Shown piece after piece: positions 1 through 8,172 of a DNA stretch of 64,000 bases. Location: NCBI GenBank assembly GCA_963704875.1, contig CAVPIA010000003.1:1-64000 (forward strand). The letters run 5' to 3'. Source of the DNA: CAMYOC01 sp963704875 (GTDB lineage: Bacteria > Pseudomonadota > Gammaproteobacteria > Steroidobacterales > XN24). How positions within the stretch are numbered: position 1 is the stretch's first letter; each line of letters opens with the position of its first letter. The notes beneath the pieces were generated by a model. That model saw nothing but the letters and a program-made list of their open reading frames with translations. It did no database searches and was not told the DNA's origin. Made by a program: the position numbers and the translations under genes.

Positions 1-437
1 GATATGTCCGGGCCGGTATGATCGGCCCGGCTGAACCATGAATTCCGCCAGATGAAGAATGCCGCCTGACCGCAGCACGCGAGAGAGCTCCGCAGCTACC
101 GTTGTGGCCACCTCGGGATCGACGACGCTGGTCAAAACGCCGCAGCCGACCACGGCGTCGAAGCTGTCGTCTGCTTCCGGAATACCTTCGTTGCCACAGG
201 GAAGGAGCGTCAGAGCTGGATGCTCTCTTCGGCCGCGCGCCAACATAGCCTCAGAAATGTCATAGCCAAGGACCGCCTCATAGCCCATCGACGTCAATAG
301 CCGCGTGACCCGGCCATATCCGCATCCGTAATCGAGCACCCGGCTGCAGAGAGGGACCCGCCTGCGGAACTGTCTGGCATCGATCTTGAGCGTGAACTCG
401 ACCGATGCCGCGACGTCATTCCAGCTGAGTGCGACCA
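1..437 (-). CDS. Class I SAM-dependent methyltransferase, 3' end outside window
   Basis: The reverse-strand frame is open from an ATG at 437 to the window edge, so the C-terminus is missing. The N-terminal part shows the Rossmann motif I of class I methyltransferases (VLDYGCGYGRVTRLL, about residues 35-49), an acidic motif II region (GYDISEAML) and a following D-D-S-F-D-A-V-V-G-C-G strand, as in the Methyltransf_11/25 families. These bind S-adenosylmethionine; the methyl acceptor cannot be told from this part. A purine-rich AGGAAAT lies just upstream of the chosen ATG. The gene sits outside or at the edge of the recombinase island to its right and runs away from it. The family call is firm; the substrate is unknown. 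Confidence 0.8.
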
Positions 438-460
438 TGAGGATTTCCTGAGGGCCTGTT

Positions 461-556
461 CGTTGGGATTTTCGCCAGAGGCGCGCCAGGTATCAAGCAT
501 GATCCCGCATACACCCGCCGACAGATCGGGCTTTAGGCCCCAAACGAATCCCAACG
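461..556. repeat. Inverted repeat pair beside the integrase gene
   Basis: The 10-bp sequence CGTTGGGATT at 461-470 recurs as a perfect inverted copy (AATCCCAACG) at 547-556. The 76 bp between them lie between the methyltransferase start and the tyrosine recombinase. This could mark an element end or a recombinase core or arm site, but nothing else confirms that. Confidence 0.4.
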
Positions 557-622
557 GGGATTCAGATGCGTTCTGCGTACACTGATTTCAGGAACACCAC
601 TACTTCAGAAAAGGAGCTGAAC

Positions 623-1252
623 GTGTCGGATATTAAGTGCCAGAATAGGGAGCCCGCCGCGAATCCGCGAAAGGGTAAGAAGGTCGGGCCGAAGCGGCCT
701 TTCAAATCTGGCGAAATCTGGATGACTCGCCGCGCGCTCATGGACTCGAAGAACAAGCGGGATCTTGTCCTGCTGAATCTCGGCGTCGACAGCAAGCTGC
801 GCGCCTGTGATTTGCTGAGCTTGACCGTGAACGACGTCATGGTGGGCCAGTCCGTCAAGACTGAGGCGACGATCCTGCAGCAGAAGACTCGTCTGCCGGT
901 GACCTTCGAAATCACCGCGAAGACACGGGAGGCCATCGCCGATTGGGTCCGACACGCCAACCTGGAGGGTGAGGATTTCATTTTTCAGAGCCGGATTCGC
1001 AACTCTCCTCATCTGAAGATAAGGCAATACTCTCGCATCATAAAGCGATGGGCCGCCGAGATTGACCGCGATCCCACGGAGTACGCGACCCACTCAATTC
1101 GGCGCTCAAAGGCCACCATACTTTACGAAAAAACCCACAATCTGCGAGCCATTCAGCAACTACTCGGGCATCAGAAGATCGAGAATACCGTCCGTTATCT
1201 GGGCGTAGAACTTAGCGAAGCGTTGAAGATGTCCAGGGAAATTGATGTCTGA
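623..1252 (+). CDS. Tyrosine recombinase/integrase, short form
   Basis: This is a site-specific tyrosine recombinase of about 209 residues, close to the catalytic domain alone, as in the short integrases without a full core-binding domain. Catalytic elements are visible in order: Arg in the KLRACDL segment, the HxxR box as HSIRR, the second His in LLGHQK and the nucleophilic Tyr in VRYLGV. I chose GTG at 623 because AAGGAG lies about six bases upstream. An in-frame ATG at 566 would add 19 residues with no good ribosome site. It probably moves or once moved the island on this side of the tRNA array. A short inverted repeat lies just upstream and convergent unknown genes lie downstream. Confidence 0.85.
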   Translation: MSDIKCQNREPAANPRKGKKVGPKRPFKSGEIWMTRRALMDSKNKRDLVLLNLGVDSKLRACDLLSLTVNDVMVGQSVKTEATILQQKTRLPVTFEITAKTREAIADWVRHANLEGEDFIFQSRIRNSPHLKIRQYSRIIKRWAAEIDRDPTEYATHSIRRSKATILYEKTHNLRAIQQLLGHQKIENTVRYLGVELSEALKMSREIDV

Positions 1253-1370
1253 GCAAGTCGGGCGGGTTCCGATGCGTCACCCGCCTGGTTGGCCTGCGTG
1301 CGGTGGTCGGGCTCTGTTCCGCCCAACGTGAACAGAATGACGCCGTACGGGGTGTTTCAACGCCTCGGGT

Positions 1371-1394
1371 CGATAGGCCAACAGTGGCCTATCG
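1371..1394. terminator. Perfect hairpin between convergent genes
   Basis: CGATAGGCCA and TGGCCTATCG form a perfect 10-bp stem with a 4-base loop. It lies between the integrase (plus strand) and the hypothetical gene ending at 1400 (minus strand). The position suits a bidirectional terminator, although no clear U-tract follows on either side. A second, weaker stem (GGCGGGT/ACCCGCC) lies at 1261-1285, directly after the integrase stop. Confidence 0.45.
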
Positions 1395-1399
1395 GGTCG

Positions 1400-1945
1400 T
1401 CAGAGATCTATGGCATGCGACGGCTTGCCGCTTCGCGGCACTGGCACCTCAACCCGGATCCGCTCTGCCCGCCGACTGACTTCCAGAAAGCGCTCCCGAG
1501 CCTCAAAAGCGCTCTGTATTTCACTCCCTGAAATCATGGCGTCGACCACGAACTCCAGGCTCTTCAGCGTTTCCGCCAAATGCTGATCAATGACCTCCTT
1601 CACCAGATCGGGCCCCAGCAAGAACCCTACCTGCCCGGTCCTGTCGTTGCGTAGGACCTGCACGGCCTCCTGAGCGTTTTCCACGAGCCGGCCGATCCCG
1701 ATCACGTTGCGGGCCGTTGAGAGGTTCACTGCCATCGAGTGGATTGCTTGCAGCGCAAGGTCCCGACGCGCGTCGCTCTCCTTGCTGTTCTCATCCGGAA
1801 AAGGCAGGTTTGGCAGAAGTTCAGTCAAGCGCTGTGGTCCCCCGGAACCGTAGGCCTCGACCAGCACTCGGATTAAATGACTAACAGAACTTGATTCAGT
1901 TCTGTCTTCGACCGAAGCCTTGTCGGCGGGATCCGGCGGTGTCAT
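1400..1945 (-). CDS. Hypothetical protein, 181 aa
   Basis: I do not recognise this family. The protein is soluble and predicted mostly helical, with no signal peptide or membrane segment. A low-complexity Asp/Ser-rich start is followed by a helical body (residues about 20-165) and a basic tail (PVPRSGKPSHAIDL). The start ATG at 1943-1945 lies three bases after the stop of the preceding reverse-strand gene, so the two look like one operon. The pair sits between an integrase and IS debris, which marks it as accessory DNA. The gene looks intact, with codon use typical of real coding sequence. Confidence 0.6.
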   Translation of the reverse strand: MTPPDPADKASVEDRTESSSVSHLIRVLVEAYGSGGPQRLTELLPNLPFPDENSKESDARRDLALQAIHSMAVNLSTARNVIGIGRLVENAQEAVQVLRNDRTGQVGFLLGPDLVKEVIDQHLAETLKSLEFVVDAMISGSEIQSAFEARERFLEVSRRAERIRVEVPVPRSGKPSHAIDL

Positions 1946-1948
1946 CCC

Positions 1949-2266
1949 TTAATCGGTATCAATATGATACCGGGCCCTACCGGGCCGACTGGGATAGGTC
2001 AGTCTTGGATTCTCCTCACTCGTGTCGACAGGAGGAAAGCAGTCGCCCCAAGTACCAGTGTCGCGAAACCCAGTTAACGCTAATTCCAGTTCTTGGAGAC
2101 CGATCTGGACAGTCGGCAGCCCGTCTGTTGGTACCAGACACACTCTGCCATCGTCATTGCCTGGATGGTCGGTGACTGCATCGTTTCCTTTGCCGACGGA
2201 AATATTCCGGTTGGCGATCAGTCGAAATGAGCGCGGAAATTGCGCGGCAAGTTTATCTAAATCCAT
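1949..2266 (-). CDS. Hypothetical protein, 105 aa, upstream partner of the 1400-1945 gene
   Basis: Family not recognised. The chosen ATG (2264-2266) gives an N-terminus MDLDKLAAQFPRSFRL and is preceded by GGAGA at good spacing; an upstream in-frame ATG at 2296 lacks one. The protein is small and soluble, with a Pro/Gly/Asp-rich C-terminal half. It ends three bases before the next gene, so the two are probably co-transcribed. The two-gene unit is cargo of the recombinase island. Its function is unknown. Confidence 0.5.
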   Translation of the reverse strand: MDLDKLAAQFPRSFRLIANRNISVGKGNDAVTDHPGNDDGRVCLVPTDGLPTVQIGLQELELALTGFRDTGTWGDCFPPVDTSEENPRLTYPSRPGRARYHIDTD

Positions 2267-2378
2267 ACTCGATCTCCGTAGGCCTTCTGACCGCAATGCT
2301 AATACTGGCTAGAATGAAAGCACGTGCCTGACCGTTCCCCTGCATTCGAGCATGGGGCCATGTGGGAAATTGAGCATA

Positions 2379-2498
2379 TCAGGCTGCTTCCTTTGCGAAT
2401 ACTGCAGGCGGTTTCTTGCCCAGTGATCGGTGCGGTCTGATGTGGTTGTAATGAAGTTGCCAGTCGTCGATTGTTGATCTCGCATCGTCGATGCTTGC
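2379..2498 (-). pseudogene. IS3-family transposase OrfB, C-terminal remnant
   Basis: Read on the minus strand, this stretch encodes DDARSTIDDWQLHYNHIRPH followed by RSLGKKPPAVFAKEAA and a stop at 2379-2381. That is the characteristic C-terminus of IS3-family OrfB (DDE integrase) proteins. Nothing upstream of residue A-S-I-D-D remains, because a different IS end begins at 2499. It is a dead fragment showing that this spot has been hit repeatedly. Confidence 0.75.
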
Positions 2499-2555
2499 TG
2501 ACCTTATCCCCGATATCCGGTCCACGAACTCACTAGGATTTCCCTGTATTTGACC
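2499..2555 (+). mobile_element. Orphan IS end, same family as the IS at 48.6-49.7 kb
   Basis: The sequence starting TGACCTTATCCCCGATATCC matches the left end of the IS at 48579-49674 almost base for base for about 45 bp. Weaker identity runs on through CTGTATTT. Only this terminal piece remains. It abuts one transposase remnant on its left and runs into another on its right, so it is the scar of an insertion followed by deletion. Confidence 0.7.
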
Positions 2556-2559
2556 CCAC

Positions 2560-2700
2560 CCCCGATACTTGGAGACTCGATGTAAGAAAATTGTGGCCTG
2601 TTGTTGTTCGGCGGCAATTTCCCGCAGCGTTCTGTCATTCAGCGACTGATGCGGTCGATACTCGTTGTAATCGCGGATCCAGCCACGGTTAATCAGCGGC
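2560..2700 (-). pseudogene. Second IS3-type transposase C-terminal remnant
   Basis: The minus strand encodes WIRDYNEYRPHQSLNDRTLR, the RPHxSL signature near the C-terminus of IS3/IS481-type integrases. It differs from the remnant at 2379-2498, so at least two different elements have decayed here. The reading frame continues into the orphan IS end, with no recognisable transposase upstream of about 2700. Confidence 0.65.
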
Positions 2701-2938
2701 CACTTCTGGCCGGATGAGGTCTTTGTTGACCCATCTTGCTCCTTGGAGCAGATGGCCCCGACCGAGGCCGTGTGACGGAGAGATTAACCCGAAACCTTTA
2801 ATTGTAAGTACTCCGGATGGAGAGGGTAAGGTCACCTGGCATCCGCAAAAGTCATGGCTAATCGGCAATGATGCTGTACACCGGCTAGAAGAAATAGTTG
2901 CAGTCCGCACACACTTGCCCGGCGACGCCTTACGGACT

Positions 2939-3142
2939 TCAGCCCGACTCTCTTTTCAACAGGTCACCAACCTCGCATTCGAAGTACGCACAGAGTTTGT
3001 CGACAGCACTCAGGTCTACCCTTTCCGCAGTCTCCTTATACAGGGCAGTTATCGTGCTGCGCGGAAGCCCTGTTTCGCGGGCAAGATCCGCCACTTTGAG
3101 CTTTCGCTCACCCATCAATGTCGAGAGCCGGCACCGTATCAT
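2939..3142 (-). CDS. Small XRE-family (Cro/CI-type) transcriptional regulator
   Basis: This is a 67-residue protein made of a single helix-turn-helix domain of the HTH_26/XRE class. The start MIRCRLSTLMGERKLKVADL and the recognition-helix region ARETGLPRSTITALY are typical of small Cro-like proteins. I chose the ATG at 3140-3142 because the family begins at MIRC and GAGG lies upstream; an ATG four codons earlier (3154) is also possible. It reads leftward and is divergent from the small gene and serine recombinase to its right. It may therefore control them through the AT-rich gap at 3155-3299. It acts in the cytoplasm as a DNA-binding dimer (family knowledge). Confidence 0.8.
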   Translation of the reverse strand: MIRCRLSTLMGERKLKVADLARETGLPRSTITALYKETAERVDLSAVDKLCAYFECEVGDLLKRESG

Positions 3143-3299
3143 CCCACGCCTCATTTTGACTTTTTAAATGATAATTTGTCGATTAGAATAGTTTTATGAC
3201 TTGCAGAATGATATTCTGAAATGTATATTGCGTTTCAGAGTGACATTTTCGCTATCCAAATCACGAAACTTGAGTCTAACCGATGCAAGAGCGGGAGTA

Positions 3300-3554
3300 A
3301 TGATGACTATTGACGAATCGACCATAAATCAGAAATGTGACGTGAGGCGGCTGGCCAAAGGCCTCTCTCGAAAGCTCAGGCTGCCGACAGATGACTCCCT
3401 CGCATACGTGATCGGAGATGGAACAGAAGGCACCAGTGAAAGTGCCGTCGCTTCGTGGTTACGTGCCAACGGCTTCTCTGGCGGCTCAACCACTTTCGCC
3501 GATGCATGTGACGCGCTAGAGCGGGCTCTACACGAAGCTCTTGGTGAGGCGTGA
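3300..3554 (+). CDS. Small hypothetical protein upstream of the serine recombinase
   Basis: This is an 84-residue protein starting MMTIDESTINQKCDVRRL, with GGGAG upstream of tandem ATGs at 3300 and 3303. No family is recognised. The middle (SESAVASWLRANGF) and C-terminus (ACDALERALHEAL) look helical and could form a small DNA-binding or accessory fold. It lies 91 bp before the large serine recombinase on the same strand and divergent from the XRE regulator. A role as an accessory or regulatory protein of the island is possible but is inference from position only. Confidence 0.55.
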   Translation: MMTIDESTINQKCDVRRLAKGLSRKLRLPTDDSLAYVIGDGTEGTSESAVASWLRANGFSGGSTTFADACDALERALHEALGEA

Positions 3555-3645
3555 AGCGGCGAAACCGCCGCCCCAGGGTCCGACCTACCCAGAGGTTTGA
3601 GGCACATCGTTCGATATTGCGTTTGGTTGCTGAGGAATTCCTTGA

Positions 3646-5184
3646 ATGGCGAGAAAGGCAGCACTCTATGTCAGAAGCTCGAAGGACCGCCACGACGTCA
3701 GCGTCGACTCACAGTGCCGTGAGCTAAGGAAGTTCGCTGAGAAAGCTGGCGACTATGTCGTCGCCGAATTTTCCGATCGAGTCGAATCGGCCAAAACGGA
3801 TGAGCGTCCAGGCTTTCAGGCCATGATTGCCGAAGCCAAATCAAAATCTCGGCGATTCCAGATTCTCTATTGCTATGACACTAGCCGCTTCAGCCGTCGT
3901 CAGTACCACGCACAAATCTATAAGCAGTTGCTCAAGACCCACGGGGTAGAACTCGTTTTCCTGAAACTCCCAAAGACAGACACGATTCTTGATCCGATAA
4001 TCGAGAGCCTTATGGAGGCATTCGACGAGTTCCATAGCCAAAAGTCCAAGTTGGACGGCTTGCGAGGCATGCGTGAGAACATCAAGCAGGGGTGGCGAGC
4101 GGGAGGCCGAGCCATTTTGGGTTACAAGCTGGACAAGCAGGTGGTTGGAATGCGGGACGGCCAACCATTGACCAAGAGCAAGCTGATTCCAGACCCAAGC
4201 AAGTTCTCTCTAATTCAGCGATACCTTAGAGGCCGTGCCCGCGGCGAATCTCGCCGCGGGTTGCAGGAGAAACTCGGCAAGCAAGTGCCCTACTCTACTC
4301 TCGTCTACTTAGAGGATAGCGCTCTCACATATGCCGGACATACGGTCTGGAATCGTCACAAGGAATTTGTTGACGGGGCTTATGTGTGTCCTGGCCAAGG
4401 CCGGTATCGGGACCGATCGGAGTGGGAAATCTGCCGGGATACGCATGTGGCCATGATCTCTGATGCAGAAGCGGAAGCGATATTCAGAGAGCGGGACAAA
4501 CAGAAGAATCGCCAGAGCCGTTATCGACGCAACCACTACCTACTCTCTAGCCTGATGAAATGCAGATGCGGTGCACGAATTGATGGAGATAGCGGCTACT
4601 ACCGGTGTCGCGATCGATGTGGAGTTCGCTCTATCAAGAAGGAAACTTTAGAAAGAGCGGTGTTGGATGAGGTTTTTGCACAGATCTTCTCAAGCGAGTT
4701 TTTGGCGGCGCTTCGACTGGAAGTGAAAAGCATCATAGAGGCTCAAAAACCCGAGCAAGGCCATTTATTGAACCAAATGCGCAAAGAACTAAGGGGTATC
4801 GATCGCCAAATCAACGAGCTAGCCAGCATGCTTACCGAAGTCCGCCACAGGCGACCCCTGATTCAGCGCATCGATGCCTTGGAAGACCAAAGGCAGGCGC
4901 TAGGGCTTGAGCTCGGCGATCTCCAGAAAGCGGAAAAGCCGAAAATCCTGGGGATGTCGAACGCTGAACTCGACGAGTTCGCGAATCAATGGCGGACCAA
5001 TATTGAGAGTGGAACGATGGAAAAGCGAAAAGCCGTGTTCCGCCAGCTCATCGAGTCCGCCACGTTCGATGGAGAGGAACTCGAGATTGTCCCGAATCTG
5101 AACACTTTAACCGGCGCCGGCATGACCGGCGCCGGGTTTAAAGTGGCGTCCCCAAGGGGATTCGAACCCCTGTTACCGCCGTGA
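3646..5184 (+). CDS. Large serine recombinase (integrase)
   Basis: This is a 512-residue large serine recombinase. Residues 1-140 are the resolvase catalytic domain (YVRSS with the nucleophilic Ser, then YDTSRFSRR). A recombinase DNA-binding domain follows (about 150-270), then a zinc ribbon with Cys pairs in KCRCG and YRCRDRCG (about 303-330). A coiled coil (about 365-425) completes the layout used for directional integration. It reads straight through a 41-bp hairpin and ends with SPRGFEPLLPP, which is the antisense of tRNA-Glu. The last 41 bases therefore overlap the tRNA gene and the stop lies in its anticodon arm. The final 25 or so residues look like read-through into the att/tRNA region rather than family sequence. 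Confidence 0.9.
   Translation: MARKAALYVRSSKDRHDVSVDSQCRELRKFAEKAGDYVVAEFSDRVESAKTDERPGFQAMIAEAKSKSRRFQILYCYDTSRFSRRQYHAQIYKQLLKTHGVELVFLKLPKTDTILDPIIESLMEAFDEFHSQKSKLDGLRGMRENIKQGWRAGGRAILGYKLDKQVVGMRDGQPLTKSKLIPDPSKFSLIQRYLRGRARGESRRGLQEKLGKQVPYSTLVYLEDSALTYAGHTVWNRHKEFVDGAYVCPGQGRYRDRSEWEICRDTHVAMISDAEAEAIFRERDKQKNRQSRYRRNHYLLSSLMKCRCGARIDGDSGYYRCRDRCGVRSIKKETLERAVLDEVFAQIFSSEFLAALRLEVKSIIEAQKPEQGHLLNQMRKELRGIDRQINELASMLTEVRHRRPLIQRIDALEDQRQALGLELGDLQKAEKPKILGMSNAELDEFANQWRTNIESGTMEKRKAVFRQLIESATFDGEELEIVPNLNTLTGAGMTGAGFKVASPRGFEPLLPP
5104..5144. repeat. Near-perfect 41-bp palindrome at the 3' end of tRNA-Glu
   Basis: ACTTTAACCGGCGCCGG and its complement flank the loop CATGA, with one unpaired extra A/C on the right arm. 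The palindrome abuts the CCA end of tRNA-Glu and lies inside the recombinase reading frame. It may be the terminator of the tRNA transcript, part of a recombinase attachment site, or both. Confidence 0.6.
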
Positions 5185-5219
5185 AAGGGCGGTGTCCTAG
5201 GCCTCTAGACGATGGGGAC
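5144..5219 (-). tRNA. tRNA-Glu (anticodon TTC)
   Basis: This is an intact 76-nt cloverleaf with the CCA end encoded. The acceptor stem is GTCCCCA/TGGGGAC, the T-loop is TTCGAAT and the anticodon loop is CTTTCAC. It is the last of four tRNA or tRNA-like genes in a minus-strand array. Its 3' half overlaps the end of the convergent serine recombinase gene. Confidence 0.95.
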
Positions 5220-5235
5220 GCAACAAATCAAATTT

Positions 5236-5311
<76 letters not shown>

Positions 5312-5330
5312 GCACGGACCCGCGCAATGT

Positions 5331-5386
5331 GAACCCCTGTTACCGCCGTGAAAGGGCGGTGTCCTGGGCCTCTAGACGATGGGGAC
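5331..5386 (-). pseudogene. Truncated tRNA-Glu copy
   Basis: These 56 bases match the first 56 nt of tRNA-Glu (5164-5219) with a single difference in the D-loop region. The match stops inside the T-loop. The 3' half of the T arm and the 3' acceptor strand are replaced by unrelated sequence. The copy cannot fold into a tRNA and lies between the two tRNA-Ala genes. Confidence 0.85.
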
Positions 5387-5442
5387 TATTCGGGAAATCG
5401 TATGTCCCCTGGGCCACCAGGCTGGCTTTGGGACTGAATAGT

Positions 5443-5518
<76 letters not shown>

Positions 5519-5556
5519 ACGCGAGGGCGCGATTTTACGGAAGCCCCTATAGGCGG

Positions 5557-6982
5557 TCAACCGGCAGCTTCGGAGGCCTTTTGACGCTCCTGGACAAATT
5601 CGATAGCCCGGTTCAGGCGTTGCAGGGTCCGCTCCCGCCCCAGCAGCTCCAGCGTGATATCGATCGGCGGCGACACCGGACCACCGGACACCGCGACCCG
5701 GACCGGCTGTGCCACCTTGCCCAGCTTCAATTCGAGGCTGTCGGCTACGTCATGGATCACGCTGTGGATCGGCTCGGCCCGCCAGTCCTCAAGCACGCTC
5801 AGACCATCGCGGATCCGCTCCAGGCCCGCCAGTGCAACCGGCCGCAGATGCTGTTTTGCCGCTTTCTCGTGATATTCCGCAAAATCCTGATAGAAGAAAA
5901 TTGCCGATTGCGCCATTTCGTGCAGGGTTTGCGCGCGCTGGCGGAAGGCCTCCGCCACCTGCTCCGGCTCCGGCCCACCCTTGGTATCAATACCCATGCG
6001 CTCGAGCTGCCACCACAGGTCCAGTCCGAGCTGCTTGCCATCGGCCTTCATGATGTACTGCTGGTTGATCCACAGCAGCTTCTCAGGGTTGAAACTCGAC
6101 GCCGCCTTGTTGACGTGTTCCAGATCGAACAGCTCGGTCATCTCCTCGATGCTGAAAATCTCCTGATCGCCGTGGGACCAGCCCAGGCGCACCAGGAAAT
6201 TGAGCACCGCCTCGGGCAGATACCCTTCCTGCCGATATTCCAGCACGCTGACCGCGCCGTGCCGCTTGGACAATTTGCTGCCGTCCGGGCCAAGGATCAT
6301 CGGCACATGCGCGAACACCGGCGGCTTGCCGCCCAGCGCGTGATAGATATTGATCTGGCGCGGCGTGTTGTTCAGGTGATCGTCACCGCGGATGACATGG
6401 GTGATCTCCATGTCCATATCGTCGACCACCACCGAGAAGTTATAGGTCGGCACGCCGTCCGAGCGCACCAGCACCAGATCGTCCAGTTCCTTGTTCTCGA
6501 ACACCACACGGCCAAAGACTTTGTCCTCGACCACGACTTCACCGTCATCCGGGGTACGGAAGCGGACCACCGGGTCGACGCCTGCCCTGGGCTCGGTGCG
6601 ATTCCGGCAGCGACCGTCATAGCGCGGCTTCTCGCCCTTCTCGCCGCTGCTCGGCGCGCATCGCATCCAGCTCTTCCTTGCTGCAGTAGCAATGATAGGC
6701 GTGACCATCGGCCATCAGCTTGTCGGCCAGTTCCCTGTAACGCGGGAAGCGCTCGGTCTGGTACAAGGGGCCTTCGTCGGGCCGCAGCTTGAGCCACTCC
6801 ATACCGTCGAGGATCACCTGGATCGCCTCTTCGGTAGAGCGCTCACGGTCGGTATCCTCGATACGCAACACAAACTTGCCGCCGTGGCGCCTGGCAAACA
6901 ACCAGGCGAACAGCGCGGTGCGGACGCCGCCGATGTGCAGGAATCCCGTCGGACTTGGCGCGAATCGTGTCTTGACTGTCAT
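5557..6982 (-). CDS. gltX: Glutamyl-tRNA synthetase, interrupted by a frameshift
   Basis: Glutamyl-tRNA synthetase charges tRNA-Glu with glutamate in the cytoplasm. The N-terminal part (6982 to about 6650) has the class I HIGH motif as FLHIGG and the RIEDTD segment. The C-terminal part (from about 6660 down to 5557) has the zinc-site-like YDGRCR, a DLVLVRSDGVPTYNF core, the KMSKS-type motif KLSKRHG and the anticodon-binding domain. Joined, they give about 475 residues, the usual length. The two parts are in different frames: the first ends at TGA 6617-6619, and the shift lies near 6640-6660 in a GC-rich repeated GAG/AAG stretch. gltX is normally essential, so this is either a sequence error or a dead copy with a paralogue elsewhere. 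It is followed by tRNA-Ala and tRNA-Glu genes. Confidence 0.9.
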
Positions 6983-7067
6983 GAGTTAGCTGACCGGTGG
7001 ATAGCAACGCGATGCGAGAGCGAGGATTCTACCAAAACCCGGCGACACCCGACGGCCGGATCTTGCC

Positions 7068-7802
7068 TTACTCGCGGACCGATGGCGGGTTACTCGCATT
7101 CCGCCGCCGCCACACAACGAAAGTTGAAACCGCAAGCACCAGCAGCGCGAGCATCGACAGCACGACCTGCCAGTGCTGGCCACTGGATAATCCGCGCCCG
7201 AGTAACGCAAACGCGACACTCGATGGCGCGATGCCGATCAGGGTGGCGGCGGCGAAAACACGCGTCGGGATACGCGAGACGCCACCGACCATGCTGGTCA
7301 CCAGTGCATTGGTGCCGGGCATCAGACGCAGCAGCAGGATCAGCGAAAACCCGCCGCGGTTGATCAGATCCCCCCATCGGCCGAGGCCGTGTCCGAACCG
7401 CGCCTCGACCCAGGGCCGGCCGAATCCTCTCGCCACTCTGAACGCGAGCACAGAACCACAGCTACTGCCGATCAAGGCCAGACCCAGCGCCATCGGCAGG
7501 CTGAACAGACTACCCGCCAATACCGTCGGGTAGACACGCGGCAGGCCGCTGGCGGAGAACGCGAGGAATACCAGCAGAAATACAGGGATTGCCAACGCAC
7601 TGTTCGCGGCGACCCATACCTGCCACACAGAACGGTAGTTGTCCGCGAACCACTGGTGTGCCGGGGTCAGGTAAAACAGCGCAATCAGGGTCAGCGGCAC
7701 AGCGAGGAATGCGGCCAGTGTGCGCCACCCGGGTGTGGCCACCGGCGCCGGCGGCATATCCTGCCCGCTCAATTCATCGCCCTTGTCAGCTTGCAGGGTC
7801 AT
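7068..7802 (-). CDS. VTT/DedA-type (TVP38/TMEM64 family) membrane protein
   Basis: This 244-residue integral membrane protein carries a VTT (SNARE-associated/DedA) domain. About six hydrophobic segments follow a short polar N-terminus. The family core motifs are recognisable as G(S)LFSLPMALGLALIGSSCG and the later RLMPGTNALVTSMVGG re-entrant region. Members of this family are linked to lipid scrambling or transport and to envelope homeostasis. A cytoplasmic basic tail (VVWRRRN) closes the protein. It lies 85 bases upstream of gltX on the same strand, so both could share a transcript. Substrate unknown. Confidence 0.85.
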   Translation of the reverse strand: MTLQADKGDELSGQDMPPAPVATPGWRTLAAFLAVPLTLIALFYLTPAHQWFADNYRSVWQVWVAANSALAIPVFLLVFLAFSASGLPRVYPTVLAGSLFSLPMALGLALIGSSCGSVLAFRVARGFGRPWVEARFGHGLGRWGDLINRGGFSLILLLRLMPGTNALVTSMVGGVSRIPTRVFAAATLIGIAPSSVAFALLGRGLSSGQHWQVVLSMLALLVLAVSTFVVWRRRNASNPPSVRE

Positions 7803-7980
7803 CTGGCAGACATCGCCTTGTGCCGGGCCGGCTCATCCACAGCTTGCCGACTCGGCACGGACATCACCGACGACGCGTCCTGGTTTGCGCGGATTTTCGG
7901 GAGCATTTTTGGTTCCTGGGCGAACTAAATTGCGATCCAGTTCCTTGCATTGAGTCGCGATACCGCATTAATAATACGCC

Positions 7981-8009
7981 TTAACTTATTGTTTTGTATT
8001 TGTTATATA
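7981..8009 (+). promoter_or_regulatory. Candidate sigma70-like promoter for the serine hydrolase
   Basis: The 370-base gap 7803-8172 contains the only AT-rich patch of this neighbourhood (about 7965-8030). TTAACT at 7981-7986 and TATATA at 8004-8009 are 17 bases apart and face the serine hydrolase. Both hexamers deviate from consensus. Nothing else is recognised in the gap. Confidence 0.3.
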
Positions 8010-8172
8010 TGATTCAACCTGGCGTAGCCACAAGAATCTGAACCTTGAAATTCAGGGCTTGTGCTCGTTCGGTAGGGCTTGTGCATTATGTATCGTTTAC
8101 CGGTCCACTGATAAACTTCCGTCGACTTCAGCGCCACTTCATTCACGGGCAGATCAAGCCCAGGACGCCTAC

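Noticed and set aside
2714..3199. A 161-codon plus-strand frame covering the XRE regulator
   Set aside because: It overlaps the well-supported regulator on the other strand and shows no domain or ribosome site. The short part before 2939 could be real but nothing supports it.
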